Below, one piece after another: positions 20,901 to 31,100 of a DNA stretch of 64,000 bases (position 1 is its first letter; each line of letters starts with the position of its first letter). The notes beneath the pieces were generated by a model, which saw nothing but the letters and a program-made list of their open reading frames with translations, ran no database searches and was not told where the DNA came from. The stretch covers positions 1 to 64,000 of the forward strand of contig JAEHOE010000253.1 in the NCBI GenBank assembly GCA_016858145.1, read 5' to 3'. The position numbers and the translations under genes were made by a program. Source of the stretch: Edaphochlamys debaryana (Eukaryota > Chlorophyta > Chlorophyceae > Chlamydomonadales).

Positions 20901-22715
20901 TGATCACGGCGGTTGGAGCTGCAGTGTGCCGGCATGGCGTGCTTCTGCGCTTGCTGAATCTGTTTTCGGGTCCGGTCGCTACTCAAGGCCAGCACAGCTG
21001 TGCGGTTCTGGTGGTATGACATCGCGTGCCGGTGAGGCCAACGCATGCGGTGTCCCGCGTAGGTACCCCGTAGTCACGGTAACGCATTGTTGCAGGTGGA
21101 GCAAGTCATACGCCAAGTGGCTGGACCGCCAGTCGCCAGCCCTGCAGGAGCTTGGCGGGGGCATGGTGCACCTCATCCCTCCGTGGCACCGCTACGCACA
21201 CAGGTGGGACGCTGGCAACGAACAATTGGCAGGTTGGGACAGTGCTTGCTGTTGTTAAGCCATGCTTCTGTGTCGCAGCTATCCCTGCCAGAAGGCCTTC
21301 GGACAACTTAACGTCCCCGGCGTTGGTCGGGGAAGTGGGGAGCCGGCTGAGATCTTCAACAGTGTGTTTGGGCCACACGGCGCCATCACGCAGTACATGA
21401 GCCCGGCACACCGGGAAGCGCACCTGGAGCGGGTAGCCTGGTTGTACTGCCTGGACGTCATCGCAGACCTGCCTGGCCGCCTCGAGCGAATGAGGGTTCG
21501 CTGTGAGGCAGCCCTCAGGGCCGCGGAGCACCGCATCGCGCTGCTGACCCCAGCTCTTGCAGAGGCCTCGGACCGGACCATTGTCGAGGTGGGTGAAGCT
21601 TATGGCGGGGTCTTCAATTGCTGAGGCAGCTTGTAACTAACGTTGTGCTTTGCATGGGGTCTGCAGGTCGAGCAAATGATGGCGAGCCGCACTGAGCGAG
21701 TGCAGGCAGTGGACCAGCCCGCCGTGGACCAGCCGGCAGCCGTGCGCGGAGAGTATGTGCGTTGCCGGCTGGCCCTCCTCAAACTGCAGCGCGACGATGC
21801 TGTGGACGTCAGCTCAGACGGTGTCCGACTGGGGCTTCTGTTCCCAGGCGCAGACTCGGTGCCTGTCCGGCAGCGGCCCGCATTGCTGCGGACCATCCAG
21901 GAGCAGCTCGCTCGCTTGCAGGCGGAGCTGGCAGCGGAGCCGGGTGGTGGTGCCTCGGGTACCCCTGGCCTTGAGCCCGGCACTGCGGCTTGGGCAGAGG
22001 CACTGTCTGAGCTGGCGCGGGGCGAGCTCCGGAAGCTGTTCACGGAAGTGGAGGTGAGGCGGGGTCAACGACACGATTCGCTCCAGGGGAACCATGGTTC
22101 GCTCAGTATGGCTGGTGCAGGCCTGTAAGGCTCATACCTCAGACCACGCGTGGGCACCCTCCCCCTCATCCTGCCTGACAGGACGCCGTCGTTGACGTGC
22201 ATGCGCTGGAGCAAGTGGTGCGGCACCTAAGCGGCAGGCGCAAGCATCAGCAGCTGGCGCTCAAGGAGAAGAATCGGGCTAAGGGCCGAGTGCGAGCTCT
22301 GTGGGAGCAGCTGATGAGCTGGAGCTCTGTCCCTGGGGCAGTTTCAGGCGAGCTGAAGCAGGGCTTGACCGCGGCCAATGCGTACCACGCCGTGCTGAAC
22401 CAGCGGTACCCCTGGGGCGGCGAGCCTGATGGCGAGGCGCAGCCCAAGCGCAGCACGGCCCGCATGGAGGCGTCCCTGTTCAGAGCGTGGCAGGAGCGCT
22501 TGAGGTGCGGCGAGGAGCTCGAGCTTCTAGCCATGGAGCTGGGACGCGCTGGGGCGTACTACCGCTACCGCGTGGGCCTTCTGGAGCAGGCGCTGGAGGG
22601 GGTAGAGCCGACTAGCAGCAAGGGGCGGATCCTATCGCTGCATCTGCGCCGTATGTCAGCACTGCTCTCCAGGTTTGAGACCCTGGCGGCCCGATGCGCA
22701 TTGCCGGACTTGTGA
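17943..22715 (+). pseudogene. KDZ transposase of element A, two apparent frameshifts
   Basis: Multi-exon KDZ-type transposase. Exon 1 (ATG 17,943 to 18,969) has a basic start (MGKGKLDDPIERDLRNAQ), an acidic stretch and Cys pairs (ACPRCGSK, RCAPCG, then NGCPCCG). Six further 90-nt exons sit in a 233-bp tandem array. Then come exons 20,464-20,733, 20,807-20,830 (24 nt), 20,897-21,031, 21,096-21,203, 21,279-21,588, 21,667-22,053 and 22,182-22,715. Catalytic-core landmarks are FDCNFKANLLSQKGYT (first Asp), VCRHGVLLRLLNLFS, WWYDIACRW (second Asp) and VGRGSGEPAEIFNSVFG (Glu). The C-terminus is helical and ends at TGA 22,713. Two conserved stretches change frame inside an exon: near 18,630-18,650 (just before GSAEAFSQSILDNWG) and near 20,955-20,990 (between NLFS and WWYDIAC). 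This may be decay or sequencing indels. Confidence 0.82.
18880..20367 (+). repeat. Seven-copy 233-bp exon-intron cassette array inside the KDZ transposase gene
   Basis: Seven near-identical copies start at 18,880, 19,113, 19,346, 19,579, 19,812, 20,045 and 20,278. Each holds a 90-bp open block (VPGPQPEPRAEAEQEQAGAE... ending SEGLQ) preceded by CACCTCAG and followed by GTGCGTGG, that is, an acceptor and a donor. The rest (143 bp) looks like an intron. The block is 30 codons in phase 0. The first copy is joined directly to exon 1, and the exon at 20,464 is also in phase 0. Any number of cassettes would therefore keep the reading frame. Confidence 0.9.
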
Positions 22716-23853
22716 GGGCAAGGGGACGCGGGCCAAGGGCAGGCTGACTCTCTGGCGCTGCGAAGTGCTGGTGTTGGGCAAGAGTTGCTACGTGCTGAGT
22801 CTTGGGACTAATGCAGGCTAGCTGTAGGGCTTGCAACGGACGGCATTCTGAACTGAGCATGAGCGTGCGGTGCTTAGGGGTACGGGCGGGGGCTTGCGGC
22901 TGCAAAACTGGAATGCAGCAGAGCGCCTGCCTGGGCCAAGGGCAGGCTGACTCTCTGGCGCTGTAAAGTGCTGGTGTTGGGCAAGGGTTGCTACGTGCCA
23001 AGTCTTGGGACCACTCTGGCCCCTTCGGCCCTAGGAGGGTATCTTTCTTGTGCTTGCGTGACCTCAACTCTGGCCCTAGCGGAGTGTGCGCGTTGGGTCA
23101 TTGCGTATGTATCTGCATCTGCACACCTGCACTGCTCCGACGCGACCAGCGTCACGCCTCGCCCGTGTCAACATGTCGGCAACATGCCGGCGGCCGAGAC
23201 GAGAGGCCCTCTGTCACCCCAGCCAGCAACTCCACAAACCGCCCGCACAAACCTCCGCAAGTACCACTCGTTGCACCATAGCTTCAGTTTCGCGCAATTC
23301 GCGGCAATCGGTACAGGTCGACTTCGGACGGACTAGGTCGAGGACCACCGCGGACCCCACCCCCAAGGGAGTCCCTCACCCATACCTGCAAACCCGATGT
23401 CATCCGATGGCCCCCAAACTTTGTACATAGCACAAGTAACACATATGCATGGCTACGGCAGTGCCGTTCTGGCCTGTGTCGCACCTGGCCCGTGTCCACG
23501 TCAACATGTCGGCAACATGCCGGAAGCCAAAATTGGAGGCATTCTGTCACCCCAGCTAGCAACTCCACAAACCGACCGCACAAACCTCAGCAAGTGTCAC
23601 TCGTTGCACCATAGCTTCAGTTCCGCGGCAATCGGAACTGGTCGACTTCCGACGGAGTAGGTCGAGGACCACCGCGGACCCCACCCCAAGGGAGTCCCTC
23701 ACCCATACCTGCAAACCCGATGTCATCCGATGGCCCCCAAACTTCGTACATAGCACAAGTAACTCATATGCACGGCGACGGCAGTGTCGTTCTGGCCTGT
23801 GTCTACCCGCCCTTCAAGCACCGGAGATCCAACTTGGACCACCCCCACCATGT
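22716..23853. repeat. Convergent intergenic spacer of element A with direct repeats
   Basis: The spacer lies between the 3' ends of the transposase and accessory genes. A segment of about 75 bp starting GGCCAAGGGCAGGCTGACTC occurs at 22,731 and again at 22,934. A longer unit with period 333 bp occurs at about 23,165-23,455 and 23,498-23,775 (TCAACATGTCGGCAACATGC through GGGAGTCCCTCACCCATACC to CATAGCACAAGTAAC). The two long copies differ by small indels and substitutions. No credible coding region; terminators for both genes probably lie here. Confidence 0.75.
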
Positions 23854-26800
23854 CTATCCCCCGCTGCTGCTGCCCGCTGGGTGCGACTGCTGAGTCGGGG
23901 CGGCGTGTGGAGGGAGCAGCCCAGGCCCAGGTCCACCCCCCGCCCCGGCCGCCGCGCCCATAGCCTGCGGCGGCAGGGCTGTGGGCGAGACGACCAGACT
24001 GGGACTGAGGTGCGGCGGGGCTGAGGGCGGCGGAGGTGGGAGCGGGGGAGGCCCGCGTGAGCTTTCGCTGCGAGCCCCGCCCGCCACCCGCGTCGCATTC
24101 TGCTGCTGCCCTCCGTCAGCAGCTGAAGCAGGGGCGGCGTGTGGAGGGAGCAGCCCAGGCCCAGGTCTACCCTCCGCCCCGGCCGCCGCGCCCATAGCCT
24201 GCGGCGGCAGGGCTGTGGGCGAGACGACCAGACTGGGACTCAGGTGCGGCGGGGCTGAGGGCGGCGGAGGTGGGAGCGGGGGAGGCCCGCGTGAGCGCTC
24301 GCTGCGAGCCCCGCCCGCCACCCGCGTCGCATTCTGCTGCTGCCCTCCGTCAGCAGCTGAAGCAGGGGCGGCGTGTGGAGGGAGCAGCCCAGGCCCAGGT
24401 CCACCCTCCGCCCCGGCCGCCGCGCCCATAGCCTGCGGCGGCAGGGCTGTGGGCGAGACGACCAGACTGGGACTCAGGTGCGGCGGGGCTGAGGGCGGCG
24501 GAGGTGGGAGCGGGGGAGGCCCGCGTGAGCTCTCGCTGCGAGCCCCGCCGGACACCCGCGTCGCATTCTGCTGCTGCCCTCCGTCAGCAGCTGAAGCAGG
24601 GGCGGCGTGTGGAGGGAGCAGCCCAGGCCCAGGTCCAGCCCCCGCCCCGGCCGCCGGGCCCATAGCCTGCGGCGGCAGGGCTGTGGGCGAGACGACCAGA
24701 CTGGGACTCAGGTGCGGCGGGGCTGAGGGCGGCGGAGGTGGGAGCGGGGGAGGCCCGCGTGAGCTCTCGCTGCGAGCCCCGCCGGCCACCCGCGTCGCAT
24801 TCTGCTGCTGCCCTCCGTCAGCAGCTGAAGCAGGGGCGGCGTGTGGAGGGAGCAGCCCAGGCCCAGGTCCACCCTCCGCCCCGGCCGCCGGGCCCATAGC
24901 CTGCGGCGGCAGGGCTGTGGGCGAGACGGAGAGCGCTGCAGTCGGAGCTGCCCGCGTACTGAGCCTTCTGGTCCCACGTCCGCCCCCGGCCCTCGCTGCC
25001 GCCAGCGTCGCCGTCTGCTGCGCCGCTGTGGGCGAGACGGCGTGGGCCGGGGCGGGTTGTGGGGGTAGGACACCACCTGCTGCCGCCGAGGTCTCCCGAT
25101 GCAGGCCATGCTCGCCGCTACCTCCAGGTCCCCCCGCTGTTCCTGCCGAGGGTCGCTGGCGGCTCCGAGCGCGGGTAGGCTTGCACTCGGAACAGTGCCA
25201 CCGTCCAGGGGGCGTGCGTCTGAGGGGTGGTCGGTGGCAGGACACGTGATAGCAGGCGTCGCAGTCGTCACAGAAGATCATGGTGCCCTTGGTGCCAGCC
25301 TCCGTCGCCCCGCAGATCGCGCATGGCGCGTCCTCGTCAACGTCGTCAGCATCATCGGACGCACCACCCTCCACCTCGCTAGCGGACTCGCCGTCATCCT
25401 CATCATCCTGCGCCAGCTCCTCATCAGCGTCGGTCTGCAAAACGGCAAACAGTCGGCATCACCCGTAGCTGACCGATTGGTGGCCATACCCCTAGGTCTC
25501 CCTGGCTCAAGTCCTCACCTCAGCAGCCTCACTGTCGTTGTCGCCAGGCGCCGCCCTCTGGGCACTGCGCTGGCGCTTCCGCCCACGCCCACGCTCTGCC
25601 TTGGCAGGCCGGCCACGCTCTGTAACAACACAATCGACACCATGAGCCAACTTGTGCGTGCCGTGCCTTGCATGACTCTTGAGTCGACACTTACTTGTAA
25701 ACTGCACACCCGCGGCCGTGAGGTGACGCCTGGCCGTGGTTGGCTTTAATCCGATCTCGCCGGCCGCCCGCTTCAGCGCTTCTGACCGGCTGCCCTCACC
25801 GCTGTAGCCCTCGAATTTATCCTTTAGGCTTACCACCTGCCGGTGAAAGGAGTTCAAGTCAGCTCGGCATAGCTTCGGCAAGGCTGGCAGACGTGTTGCC
25901 CACCTGTGCCGCCGTTGGCTTGCCCCATGCAAGCCCCGCCGCCTTGAGCGCACTCGCCAGCCTTTCGCTGCTGAGCCGAACCCCCTTCTCGGCCAGCTCT
26001 GCACGTAGGCGCTGCTCGTTGTTTTTCTTGCCGCCCAGGTTATAGGACGCGAACACAGAGGCGAGCAGATCAGGGCTGACCAGTGCGCCACCCGCAGAGG
26101 GTCCTGCTAGCTCAGCGTCCTCCTCGCCATCCACCTCGGGGTCCAGCGTGAACAGGTCTGCGTCCGCGTCAGCGCTGCTGGCCTTGGCGGCCTCCTTGGC
26201 CGCCTGCAAGGTGAGGGAGGGAGGGAGGGGAAGTGAGGAGGGGAGAAAGGGAGGAAGGGAGGAAGGGAGGCCGCAAGCTCGCACTCTCACCGCGGTCCTG
26301 AAGTACGCACCTGATAGCGGCGCTTCTCCTCCGCCCACTCTGCGTCCAACCTGCACGCCATAGACCCAACGCAGTTTTAATTGCCAAGACGGGCTACAGG
26401 ACGCTAGAAGATAACCATGACTGCAACTGACCTGGCCGCGGCCTCCGCATACTCAGGGCTTCTTCCGCACGCCCACTCGATTCCCGCCTTCATGGCGGGG
26501 TTGGCCAGGGAGATTATCTGGGGGTCCACCAAGGGCACCGCCGGCCACCCCAGCGCAATGCGGGCCTCCACGCAGGAACCGCCGCACCCACAGCTGTCCT
26601 CGCTGGGCAGCCATACGCTGACCACTGAACCTGAACCGGTTGCCGGCTTCTTACCAGCATTGCACAGCTTCTTGGCCCCACCAACTGCTGCCATTGCCTT
26701 CTGTGTGACCATCTGGGGCGGCGGTAGCACGCAGTTCGTGTCAGCACGGCCGGCAGCCAACGGTACAACCTTTGAATGCAGACTGGTGTGGCCCTCAGAC

Positions 26801-27250
26801 TGTGTACCCAGCTTACCGTCCACGCCAGGCGAAGCTTCTCCCGCAGGTGCTTGGATAAGGGATTGGGCTTCGGCACGCTTAACGGTGGCTGTGCTGACTG
26901 GGCCTTCGTGAGGCGGACGCCGGCGGGGACCGCCGACAGCCGGCGGACCGCGTACAGGTCCCCTGCCCACTCATGTATCCTCTTGTGTATCTCCGGGTGG
27001 TCCATCCACCCGAGAGCTTCATACTTAATCTCTTTCGTCGTCGGGGAACTGTAGAAGATGATGGCTCCGGGCAGCTGCCTGTGTGCGTGCCAGATGGCGC
27101 CGAGCCCGTCAGCGCAACCCTGCCAACCCTCAACTGCTATATCGTAGAACCTACTTGACGACCTCCCCGACGAACACGGACGGCTCATAGGTGCCGCCAA
27201 AGAGCTCCACGAACTTCTCCACATTGGTCGTGATAGCGCTGGCACATTTG
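23854..27250 (-). CDS. Accessory protein of element A with AT-hook-like and PHD-finger motifs
   Basis: Multi-exon - strand gene. In transcript order the likely exons are about 27,240-26,819 (a stretch with GAIIFYSSPTTKEIKYEALG and WMDHPEIHKRIHEWAGDLYA), 26,703-26,431 (Cys-rich CGCGGSCVEARIALGWPAVP), 26,351-26,309, 26,203-25,905, 25,838-25,695 (helix-turn-helix-like GLKPTTARRHLTAAG), 25,619-25,519 (RGRPAK and RGRGRKR, AT-hook-like) and 25,434-23,854. The last opens with Asp/Glu runs and a PHD finger (CAIC ... FCDDCDACYHVSCHRP ... WHCSEC, about 25,325-25,180). It then runs through Pro/Ala/Gly-rich 78-residue repeats to a stop at 23,854. PHD fingers usually read histone tails and AT-hooks bind the minor groove, so chromatin binding or target choice is a reasonable guess. 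The N-terminal exon boundaries are uncertain. It starts just inside the right TIR and faces the transposase gene. Confidence 0.7.
23880..24930 (-). repeat. 234-bp (78-codon) tandem repeat in the accessory gene of element A
   Basis: About 4.4 copies with exact 234-bp spacing; the anchor CAGCAGCTGA lies at 24,117, 24,351, 24,585 and 24,819. The period is a multiple of three, so each unit adds 78 residues (VVSPTALPPQAMG ... GPPPLPPPPPSAPPHLSPSL). Differences among copies are few. Confidence 0.9.
26212..26272. repeat. Purine-rich GGGA/GGAA simple repeat in an intron
   Basis: GGGAGGGAGGGAGGGG and GGAAGGGAGG runs lie just outside the acceptor of the - strand exon 26,203-25,905. On the transcript strand this is a pyrimidine tract before CAG. 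Confidence 0.7.
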
Positions 27251-27496
27251 GTAGCCTTACTCTTCTACAATGCGACATGGGCAGCAGGTAGGTTGGTACA
27301 GCGCCTGTGCGCGAGCGCGGCGTAATTTCGGTGGACAACTACTTGCCTGCCGCGGCATATGTCGAGTTCAGCGATACAATTAAGCGAGCGTGTCTCAAAA
27401 TGCATAGAGCTGTGTCATGACGGCCACACTGCGAAGAGGTTGCGCAAGATTGTCGCTGTTGCGTGCGGAATGATACGCTGCACAGGACCATGTAAC

Positions 27497-27740
27497 GCAA
27501 GTACTTGTGCGGCTGTGCGTATGGCTGGCTCAGTACCCTGGCTACGGGGCAAGGAGTAGGGCTGCCCGCCATGCCGCGTACGGTCCGCGGGGGCCGTCGT
27601 CGGGGCGCGCTGTTCCGCGCGCGCTCCTCCACGCAGCCCCTCTAGTCGTCAACCATAACCCAATGCGAGCCTTGGGAGGCCGTTTGTGAGCGGAGCAAAA
27701 TTGCGTCTGCAGAAAAGCCTCTCGGGCAGGCAGGCCGGCC
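27497..27740 (-). repeat. Right TIR of element A
   Basis: Reverse complement of 17,681-17,918. Its outer tip has an extra 4 bp (CTGCCTGCCCGAG against CTGCCCGAG). It abuts the inner part of the left TIR of B at 27,741, which marks the A/B junction. Confidence 0.9.
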
Positions 27741-27965
27741 AGCTAGGTCTCACACCGGTCGTAGGACCATAGATGGCATGAGGCCGATGGTCCCATCCGA
27801 CGTATCGTCCTAGTCTTCTGTGTTGACCGAGAACTCTCATCACGGGTTACACCTTGACCGCGTACCACCATAGGTCGCATGCAGTGTCCTGTCACATAGC
27901 ACACACCGCTACATCCCACATCGCGACCTAGCGTACTTGCCGCACGAAACTGCGAGCACGACCGA
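27741..27965 (+). repeat. Left TIR of element B, inner part
   Basis: No mismatch was found by eye against the reverse complement of 38,500-38,724, from AGCTAGGTCTCACACCGGTC to GAGCACGACCGA. It lost its outer neighbour (17,594-17,680) when A inserted. The transposase ATG at 28,145 is about 180 bp downstream. Confidence 0.92.
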
Positions 27966-28144
27966 AGCACGACCACACTTACGCCTCTCGCAACCCTGCG
28001 CAACCAGCGAGGCTGGACTGTGTTGTCGGCGTTTTGCTAATGCCACTGCTAGTTCTCACGAAGCAGGCGTAGCTGTCGCAAGCAATCAATTGGCCAGTTG
28101 CCAGCTCCGCCTTCCCTTCAGCAAGCGCAGAGCAAGCTATTCTC

Positions 28145-31100
28145 ATGCAGCGCTCCCTACCTGATAGAATTACTCCAGCGCCAGAGGTGCATGCCGCACC
28201 TCGCGCTGCGGCCTATGCGAGGCCGCAGCCCATCCCCAGCGCGACCGCGCGCAGGCAGCCGTCTGCAACGCCGGTGCCTCGAACACGGCCAGTCAGGGGT
28301 CTCACGGTAGCTGATGGACCGTCCACGTCTGGGCGGGAGCACCGCAGCGAGGATCTGAGGACTTGGGCGAAGCGGCAGGAGGCCACGGAGGGTGCGTGGA
28401 CGAAGCAGCGGCAAACAATGGCGGACCAGTTACGTGTGTACACCCAGCAGCTCGACACGCTCTCCCGGGAGCGGTCAGCACTTGTGCTCGGGCACGCTCA
28501 GAGGCGGGTGGACACCTTGGCGGCGAGGGCTGCCGCTGACGCGGCCATGCACGCTACCTCCTGTCCGGGGGCCAGGGGCGGAGCCATGCAGGCTCCCGCC
28601 ACGGAGGTGCCAGCTGCTAAGCTGACGACGGGAGTAGCCACCGTCACGTACGTCAGCTTGGTGGGCTCTGGCGCCCTTCAAGTGCCACACACCAAGTGCG
28701 AGTGCGGTGCCGTGTTTACGGTGCAACCAATCCCGGCGGGGTGCTTCCCCCTCACCCCCGTCTCCACGTGCCTGTGGTTCGACCTGGACGTTCACCGGGC
28801 GTACCGCCACCTCGGCCTGCAGGACGGGCTGAGTGCAGCAGGTAGGCCTCGGGGAACGGTGGGGACAAAGCTGCCGTGGGGCCGCTTCATTGTCGCCCAG
28901 GCCCCCTTTCACCCTCTCCCGCCTTCGGCCCCCCAGGCTTTGTGGACTTCCTGTCCGCACAGGCGGCTTGTAAGCTCGACGATCGCGCCTTCGTCCCCAG
29001 CTTCTTCTCCTATCTGCGCTCCAAAGCCATCGTGGAGGACTGGGCGGCGCTGGGCGTGGAGGGCATGGATGCCGGACCCTTTGGAGGATGCGCCATCTGT
29101 GCGGAGACTCCCGCAGTGCCCGGTGAGCTTTGTTTGGTAGTACTACCACTTGGGGCCTCGGCGCAGCGTGGGAGGGGCCTGAGCCCGCGCCTTGTCCCCT
29201 TGGGGCCTTGGCGCAGCGTGGGAGGGGCCTCAGCCCGCGCCCTGTTCCCTTGGGGCCTCGGCGCAGCGTGGGAGGGGCCTCAGCCCGCGCCCTGTTCCCT
29301 GGGGGCTTCGGCGCAGCTTCGGAGGGGCCTCAGCCCGCGCCCTGTCCCCTGGGGGCCTTGGCGCAGCTTCGGAGGGGCCTCAGCCCGCGCCCTGTCCCCT
29401 TGGGGCCTCGGCGCAGCGTGGGAGGGGCCTCAGCCCGCGCCCTGTTCCCTTGGGGCCTCGGCGCAGCGTGGGAGGGGCCTCAGCCCGCGCCCTGTTCCCT
29501 GGGGGCCTCGGCGCAGCTTCGGAGGGGCCTCAGCCCGCGCCCTGTCCCCTGGGGGCCTTGGCGCAGCGTGGGAGGGGCCTCAGCCCGTGCCCTGTTCCCT
29601 TGGGGCCTCGGCGCAGCGTGGGAGGGGCCTCAGCCCGCGCCCTGTTCCCTTGGGGCCTCGGCGCAGCGTGGGAGGGGCCTCAGCCCGCGCCCTGTTCCCT
29701 GGGGGCTTCGGCGCAGCTTCGGAGGGGCCTCAGCCCGCGCCCTGTCCCCTGGGGGCCTTGGCGCAGCTTCGGAGGGGCCTCAGCCCGCGCCCTGTCCCCT
29801 TGGGGCCTCGGCGCAGCGTGGGAGGGGCCTCAGCCCGCGCCCTGTTCCCTTGGGGCCTCGGCGCAGCGTGGGAGGGGCCTCAGCCCGCGCCCTGTTCCCT
29901 GGGGGCCTCGGCGCAGCTTCGGAGGGGCCTCAGCCCGCGCCCTGTCCCCTGGGGGCCTTGGCGCAGCGTGGGAGGGGCCTCAGCCCGTGCCCTGTTCCCT
30001 TGGGGCCTCGGCGCAGCGTGGGAGGGGCCTCAGCCCGCGCCCTGTTCCCTTGGGGCCTCGGCGCAGCTTCGGAGGGGCCTCAGCCCGCGCCCTGTTCCCT
30101 TCGGGCCTCGGCGCAGCTTCGGAGGGGCCTCAGCCCGCGCCCTGTCCCCTGGGGGCCTTGGCGCAGCGTGGGAGGGGCCTCAGCCCGCGCCCTGTCCCCT
30201 TGGGGCCTCGGCGCAGCTTCGGAGGGGCCTCAGCCCGCGCCCTGTTCCCTGGGGGCCTCGGCGCAGCGTGGGAGGGGCCTCAGCCCGCGCCCTGTCCCCT
30301 GGGGGCCTCGGCGCAGCTTCGGAGGGGCCTCAGCCCGCGCCCTGTTCCCTGGGGGCCTTGGCGCAGCGTGGGAGGGGCCTCAGCCCGCGCCCTGTTCCCT
30401 GGGGGCCTCGGCGCAGCGTGGGAGGGGCCTCAGCCCGCGCCCTGTTCCCTGGGGGCCTTGGCGCAGCGTGGGAGGGGCCTCAGCCCGCGCCCTGTTCCGT
30501 GGGGACCTCGGCGCAGCTTCGGAGGGGCCTCGGCCCGCGCCCTGTCCCCTGGGGACCTCGGCGCAGCGTGGGAGGGGCCTCAGCCCGCGCCCTGTTCCCT
30601 GGGGACCTCGGCGCAGCGTGGGAGGGGCCTCAGCCCGCGCCCTGTTCCCTGGGGGCCTCGGCGCAGCGTTGGCGGGCCCCAGCAGCAGCCTGCGCCCTTC
30701 CCATTATTATCAATACCACTTCTTGTCTTGTGCCCCCCCGTGAATGCAGGCGAGGACACGGATCCGTATCGGCTGTCCGTGTCTTTGGACGCCGTTACCA
30801 AGCTTGGGCACTACGCGAGCTGTGGCACGGCCACACGTGGCCTCCCACACCACATCTCCACCTTCTTTGGTGCCGTAGACGGCCAGGTGCAGGCGGCATA
30901 TTCCGCCGGTGCCCTCGAGCTCGAGAGGGTCGTATCGGGCAGGGTGGGAGCCCAGGCGGCTGGTGAAGAGCCTTCCTGCCGATCATCGCTGCACTGTGCA
31001 CGTCCCAACTCTTCTTCAGCTGGGCCATGTGACGTGCACGGCGTGGTAGGCGCCGTCTGCATGCACACCGTCCCCGTCCGTGGGGGCTTCTGCGACATGC

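Larger units (their letters stand above)
17681..27740. mobile_element. Element A: KDZ-superfamily DNA transposon inserted in the left TIR of element B
   Basis: About 10.06 kb bounded by inverted repeats of about 240 bp (17,681-17,918 and 27,497-27,740; about three substitutions plus a 4-bp indel near the tip). It holds a KDZ transposase gene on the + strand and a convergent gene with AT-hook and PHD motifs on the - strand. The intact right TIR of B reads straight through the corresponding point (38,718-38,730), so A is the later insertion. The target duplication appears to be about CCGGCC, imperfect and hard to delimit because TIR and target are both rich in GGCC. Both transposase frameshifts suggest this copy may no longer make an active enzyme. 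Confidence 0.85.

Noticed and set aside
23981..25249. A 422-codon + strand frame opposite the PHD gene
   Set aside because: Shadow of the 234-bp repeat; the PHD signature and splice signals are on the - strand.
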